From contig BGKB01000087.1 of the NCBI GenBank assembly GCA_003116975.1, positions 1 through 64,000 of the forward strand: DNA of 64,000 nt, written 5' to 3'. This document shows, piece by piece, positions 61,013 through 64,000 of the stretch; the first letter of the stretch is position 1, and each line of letters begins with the position of its first letter. This DNA comes from Aurantiochytrium sp. KH105 (lineage: Eukaryota > Sar > Bigyra > Thraustochytrida > Thraustochytriidae). The notes under the pieces are model-generated. The model was given only the letters and a program-made list of their open reading frames with translations, searched no databases and was not told where the DNA came from. The translations under genes were made by a program, and so were the position numbers.

Positions 61013-61511
61013 AGGGCACGACGCGACCGAGAGCGGCGGCGAGTGCAGACGCCGCAGGCGCCCGCGGCTGCGTCGCGCTGCAGGAAGAAGGAAGGGGGGC
61101 GCGTGTTTCCCGAGGGAGGGAGGGGCCAGAGAGCGCCTACGGGTCTGCGTGCTTGCATGCATATCGTGCCTGGTTGGGCCAAAAAGGGAGCGGCGCGCAT
61201 GGCGAAGCCAGGCCGAGGGAGGAAGGAAGGCAGGCAGGAAGGAAGGAGGGAGGGAGGGAGGACGCGGCGACGGGCGGCGGGCGGCAGCAAACCCGCTACT
61301 CTGGGTAAAAGACAGCTCTTCGAGCTTGTTCACGTTCACTTCGCGAAAGCACGCACGCACGCACGCAGCAGCAGCAGCAGCAGCAGCAGCAGCGGCGGCA
61401 GCATAGCGAGCAGCGAGAGGAGGCGCTGACCGCCGGCCTCGAGCAACAAAAGAAGCAGCAGCAGCAGCAACAGCAAGAGCAGCAGCAGCAGCAGCAGCGG
61501 CAAGAGAAAAG
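57980..61511. other. Long non-coding, microsatellite-rich region upstream of FAS
   Basis: About 3.5 kb with no gene that I can support on either strand. It is dense in simple repeats: (cgccat)n near 58303, (cttg)n near 58440-58470, (ctgcag) hexamers near 58830-58850, (gatc)n near 59128-59148, (ctctg)n at about 59770-59862, (aaac)n near 60193-60212, (atct)n near 60740-60762, (cgtg)n near 60970-61010, and (agc)n at about 61365-61395 and 61455-61498 in the FAS 5' UTR. Open frames are homopolymeric (Ala, Gln, Arg, Ser) on every strand. Confidence 0.55.
59765..59862. repeat. (ctctg)n pentanucleotide microsatellite
   Basis: About 15 near-perfect tandem copies of ctctg (tgctc) after an imperfect start. 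The complementary motif (agagc)n occurs at 13461-13492, also in a region flanking a gene start. Confidence 0.9.
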
Positions 61512-64000
61512 ATGGCGCAGCCCGAGTCGACGACGCCGACCATGACGCCCGAGGAAGGCCAGATCGAGGTGGCGCCGCAGCAGGATAATAATGCCCAGGT
61601 GAAGAAGCACTGCTTCGCCGACGCCGATGTGGCAACCTGCATCGCCGCCTTTGGCGGCCAGGGAAGCGACTGGCTCAGTGAGCTGCGCTCCCTCCAGGAA
61701 AAGGGCCAGACCAACGTGCGAGAAACCATCGAACTCGCACTCGACAAGCTCGAGGATATTGTCAAGGCCGAGCCCTGGTACGAGGAGCACGGAGGATGCG
61801 ATATCCGCGCCTGGCTCGAGAGCGACGACAATGTCCCCAACTTCGACCTTCTCCGCTACGCGCCCGTCTCCTTCCCCTTGATCTTCCTCACCCAAATGTG
61901 CAACTACATGCGTGTCCTCGAGAAACTCGGCACCTGCCATGAAGACGCCCTCCAAAAGGGCTGGGTCAAGGCCTCGCTCGGACACAGCCAGGGCGTCGTC
62001 TCCGCCGCCGTCGTCGCCGCAGCCAACACCGACCGCGAGCTGCGCAACCTCGTGGTCTCCGGCCTCGAATACATGTCAAAAGTCGGCATCACCGCCCAGC
62101 GCACGCTCGACTACGAGCTCGGACGCCGCAACGCCGGCCCGGAGACCCCGATGCTCGCTGTACAGGGAATGGACGAAAAAATCCTTACCAAGGCCTTCAA
62201 GGCTGCCGTCTCGCTCTCCAACGAGAAGCAGGCCATGATGGCCAAAATCTCCCCCGCGGCCGCCGCCGCCGCCCCGGCCGCCGTTAGCGACGAAGAGCGC
62301 TTCTCCATCGCCCTCCGCAACGGCCACGACGACTTTGTCGTCTGCGGCGAGCCCAAGGACCTGCGCGTCCTCCGCAAGGTCATCGAGAAACAGAGCGCCG
62401 AGCCCGGCAAGGAGGCACAGGCTCGCACGCCCTTTTCCAAGCGCAAGCCCGTCACCCAGACCACCTTCCTCCGCATGACGGCCGTCTTCCACAGCGCTCT
62501 CAACAAGGACGCCCTCGCCCAGATCAACGCATGGGCCCCGGAGTCCGCCTTTGGCAAGGCCTTCGCCCAGGCCTCGCTCCGTGTTCCCGTCTTTGACACC
62601 AAGTCTGGCGCTAATCTGCAAGATGTCCCCGTCGCCGATGTTGTCGCCCATCTTACCACCAACATGCTCATTGAGCGCGCCGACGTTCTCGTCTCCCTCC
62701 GTGCCGCCGAGACCAAGACCGACGCCAGCCACCTCCTCTGTTTCGGCCCTGGCCGCGTCGCCGGCCATCTCATGGCCCACGCCCTCGTTGGCACTGGGAT
62801 CCAGGTCGTCCAGGCCGCCGACCCGGACACCCCGAACGACTCCAAGCGTTCCTCGGCCATCTCCTTTGGCTCCGTTCTCGAGGCCCAGTCCCCCGAGGCC
62901 GTGCCCACGGCGCCCGAGTGGGCCAAGAAGTTCGCCCCGCGCATTGCCGTGCGCGCCAGCGACGGCGAGCGCGTGCTCATGACCAAGTTCACCTCGACCC
63001 TTGGCCGCGCCCCGGTCCTCATGTCCGGCATGACGCCCACGACATCGTTCCACGGCGTCGATCTCGTGGCCGCCGCCTCCAACGCCGGCTTCAACGCCGA
63101 GCTTGCTGCCGGTGGTCTTCCCACGCCCGACATCTTCAAGTCCAAGGTCCTCGAGCTCGCCAGCAAGCTCAACCCGGGCGTCGGCATCTCCATCAACATG
63201 CTCTACCTGAACGCCTACCAGTGGGGTTTCCAGTTTCCGCTCGTGGTTGAGCTCGCCAAGCAGGGCGTCCCCATCGAGTCCATCACCATTGGCGCTGGTG
63301 TGCCCTCCGAGGACAAGGCCGGCGACATCTTTGACGGCCTGCAGAGCGCCGGCATCAACCTCATCGCCTTCAAGCCTGGTTCCAAGCAGGCTATCAAGGA
63401 CGTCTGTGCCCTCGCCGCCCTGCGTCCCAGCATGAACGTCATGCTCCAGTGGACCTCGGGCCGCGGCGGTGGCCACCACTCTTTTGAGGACTTCCACGAG
63501 CCCCTCCTCTCCACCTACGAGGAGATCCGCAGCCACGACAACATTGTCCTTGTCATTGGCTCCGGCTTTGGTGATGCCCAGAGCGTGCTCACCTACCTCG
63601 ATGGCTCATGGTCCCAGAACGAGACCTTTGGCCGTCTGGCCAAGATGCCCGTCGATGGTGTCCTCTTTGGCTCGCGCTGCATGGTCGCCTTAGAAGCCGC
63701 CACCGCGCCGGAGGTCAAGCAGCTCATCGTCGATGCCGAGGGCCTCGAGGACGAGCTCTCCTGGGAAAAGTCCTACGAGGAGGTCGCTGGAGGCGTCGTC
63801 ACCGTCAAGTCTGAGCTCGGCGAGCCGATCCACAAGATTGCCACGCGCGGCATCTTGCTCTGGCGCGAGTTCGACAAGCGCTTCTTCGACCAGCCTCGTG
63901 GCGAGAAGCGTCGCAACGCCATCATGTCCGCCAAGGACGAGATCATTGCGCGCCTCAACGCTGACTTCCAGAAACCCTACTTTGGCCGCAAGAGCGACGG
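61512..64000 (+). CDS. FAS: Fungal-type fatty acid synthase, N-terminal part (cut by window end)
   Basis: Start of a type I fatty acid synthase making palmitate-class fatty acids from acetyl- and malonyl-CoA. The frame is open from the ATG at 61512 to the window end, 829 residues and 2 nt. Residues about 40-470 are the acetyl-transferase domain like that at the N-terminus of the fungal beta chain, with FGGQGSDWL near 47 and the nucleophile in GHSQG (Ser159). From about 480 comes the FMN enoyl reductase: RAPVLMSGMTPTTSF, GISINMLYLN, then LQWTSGRGGGHHSFEDFH, IVLVIGSGFGD and GVLFGSRCM. The end (RLNADFQKPYFGRK) matches the fungal ER C-terminal part. In thraustochytrids the fungal beta and alpha chains are fused into one protein of about 4000 aa, so DH, MPT, ACP, KR, KS and PPT are expected beyond the window. 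An (agc)n repeat sits just before the start. Confidence 0.95.
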   Translation, partial: MAQPESTTPTMTPEEGQIEVAPQQDNNAQVKKHCFADADVATCIAAFGGQGSDWLSELRSLQEKGQTNVRETIELALDKLEDIVKAEPWYEEHGGCDIRAWLESDDNVPNFDLLRYAPVSFPLIFLTQMCNYMRVLEKLGTCHEDALQKGWVKASLGHSQGVVSAAVVAAANTDRELRNLVVSGLEYMSKVGITAQRTLDYELGRRNAGPETPMLAVQGMDEKILTKAFKAAVSLSNEKQAMMAKISPAAAAAAPAAVSDEERFSIALRNGHDDFVVCGEPKDLRVLRKVIEKQSAEPGKEAQARTPFSKRKPVTQTTFLRMTAVFHSALNKDALAQINAWAPESAFGKAFAQASLRVPVFDTKSGANLQDVPVADVVAHLTTNMLIERADVLVSLRAAETKTDASHLLCFGPGRVAGHLMAHALVGTGIQVVQAADPDTPNDSKRSSAISFGSVLEAQSPEAVPTAPEWAKKFAPRIAVRASDGERVLMTKFTSTLGRAPVLMSGMTPTTSFHGVDLVAAASNAGFNAELAAGGLPTPDIFKSKVLELASKLNPGVGISINMLYLNAYQWGFQFPLVVELAKQGVPIESITIGAGVPSEDKAGDIFDGLQSAGINLIAFKPGSKQAIKDVCALAALRPSMNVMLQWTSGRGGGHHSFEDFHEPLLSTYEEIRSHDNIVLVIGSGFGDAQSVLTYLDGSWSQNETFGRLAKMPVDGVLFGSRCMVALEAATAPEVKQLIVDAEGLEDELSWEKSYEEVAGGVVTVKSELGEPIHKIATRGILLWREFDKRFFDQPRGEKRRNAIMSAKDEIIARLNADFQKPYFGRKSD

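Noticed and set aside
61365-61498. (agc)n arrays as CRISPR-like repeats
   Set aside because: Pure trinucleotide microsatellites in a eukaryotic 5' UTR; no spacer structure.
62076-63536. 486-codon open frame on the minus strand
   Set aside because: It is antisense to the FAS coding region; long antisense frames arise from the strong GC bias at third codon positions. The peptide is Gly/Glu/Val-rich with no domain.

Overview
This is a nuclear genome window from a eukaryote, most likely a thraustochytrid (Labyrinthulomycetes, stramenopiles). The case rests on four things: a fungal-type multifunctional fatty acid synthase starting at 61512 (single-chain fungal-like FAS is known from Schizochytrium and relatives), mostly intronless GC-rich genes, homopolymeric Gln/Asn/Ala/Gly runs, and no bacterial or organellar signature. 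The species cannot be fixed from sequence alone.

Layout. 1-15 kb: a large cell-surface protein with FG-GAP, cysteine-rich and multi-TM regions; NIP7; a small secreted protein; a helical unknown; a peroxisomal SCPx-type thiolase; the SWR1/SRCAP subunit YL1/VPS72; and a discoidin-domain protein. 16-31 kb: an Hsp70-ATPase/C2 fusion, an MscS-type channel, an LRR protein, a mitochondrial-type lysyl-tRNA synthetase, PCID2/Thp1 and a PX protein. 31-46 kb: an LRR protein, an F-box protein, signal peptidase subunit SPC3 in six exons, a nitroreductase, a DEP-C2-DUF639 membrane protein and a DedA/VTT protein. 46-56 kb: an uncharacterised charged protein, a four-exon selenoprotein K with its SECIS element, an adrenodoxin-type ferredoxin (two exons) and a TAF4-like TFIID subunit. 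56-61.5 kb: a repeat-rich, gene-poor stretch. 61.5-64 kb: the N-terminal 829 residues of FAS.

Four genes were rebuilt by hand-splicing and would be missed or truncated by simple ORF calling: SPC3, SelK, ferredoxin and the DEP exon of the DUF639 protein. Their ten introns mostly begin GTACGT (8 of 10; the others are GTGCGT and GTAAGT), which looks like a lineage-specific 5' splice signal. Selenoprotein K is the standout: the UGA sits in a 27-nt last exon and a convincing type II SECIS hairpin lies about 280 nt downstream.

The genes form no pathway cluster. Themes that recur are ER and secretory function (SPC3, SelK, DedA/VTT), lipid metabolism (FAS, SCPx thiolase) and core nuclear housekeeping (NIP7, YL1, PCID2, TAF4). 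Genes are packed head-to-head or tail-to-tail with gaps of 0.1-1.4 kb, rich in tetra- and pentanucleotide microsatellites and in a palindrome TAGGCCTA. A ~90-bp-arm inverted repeat lies upstream of the ferredoxin gene.
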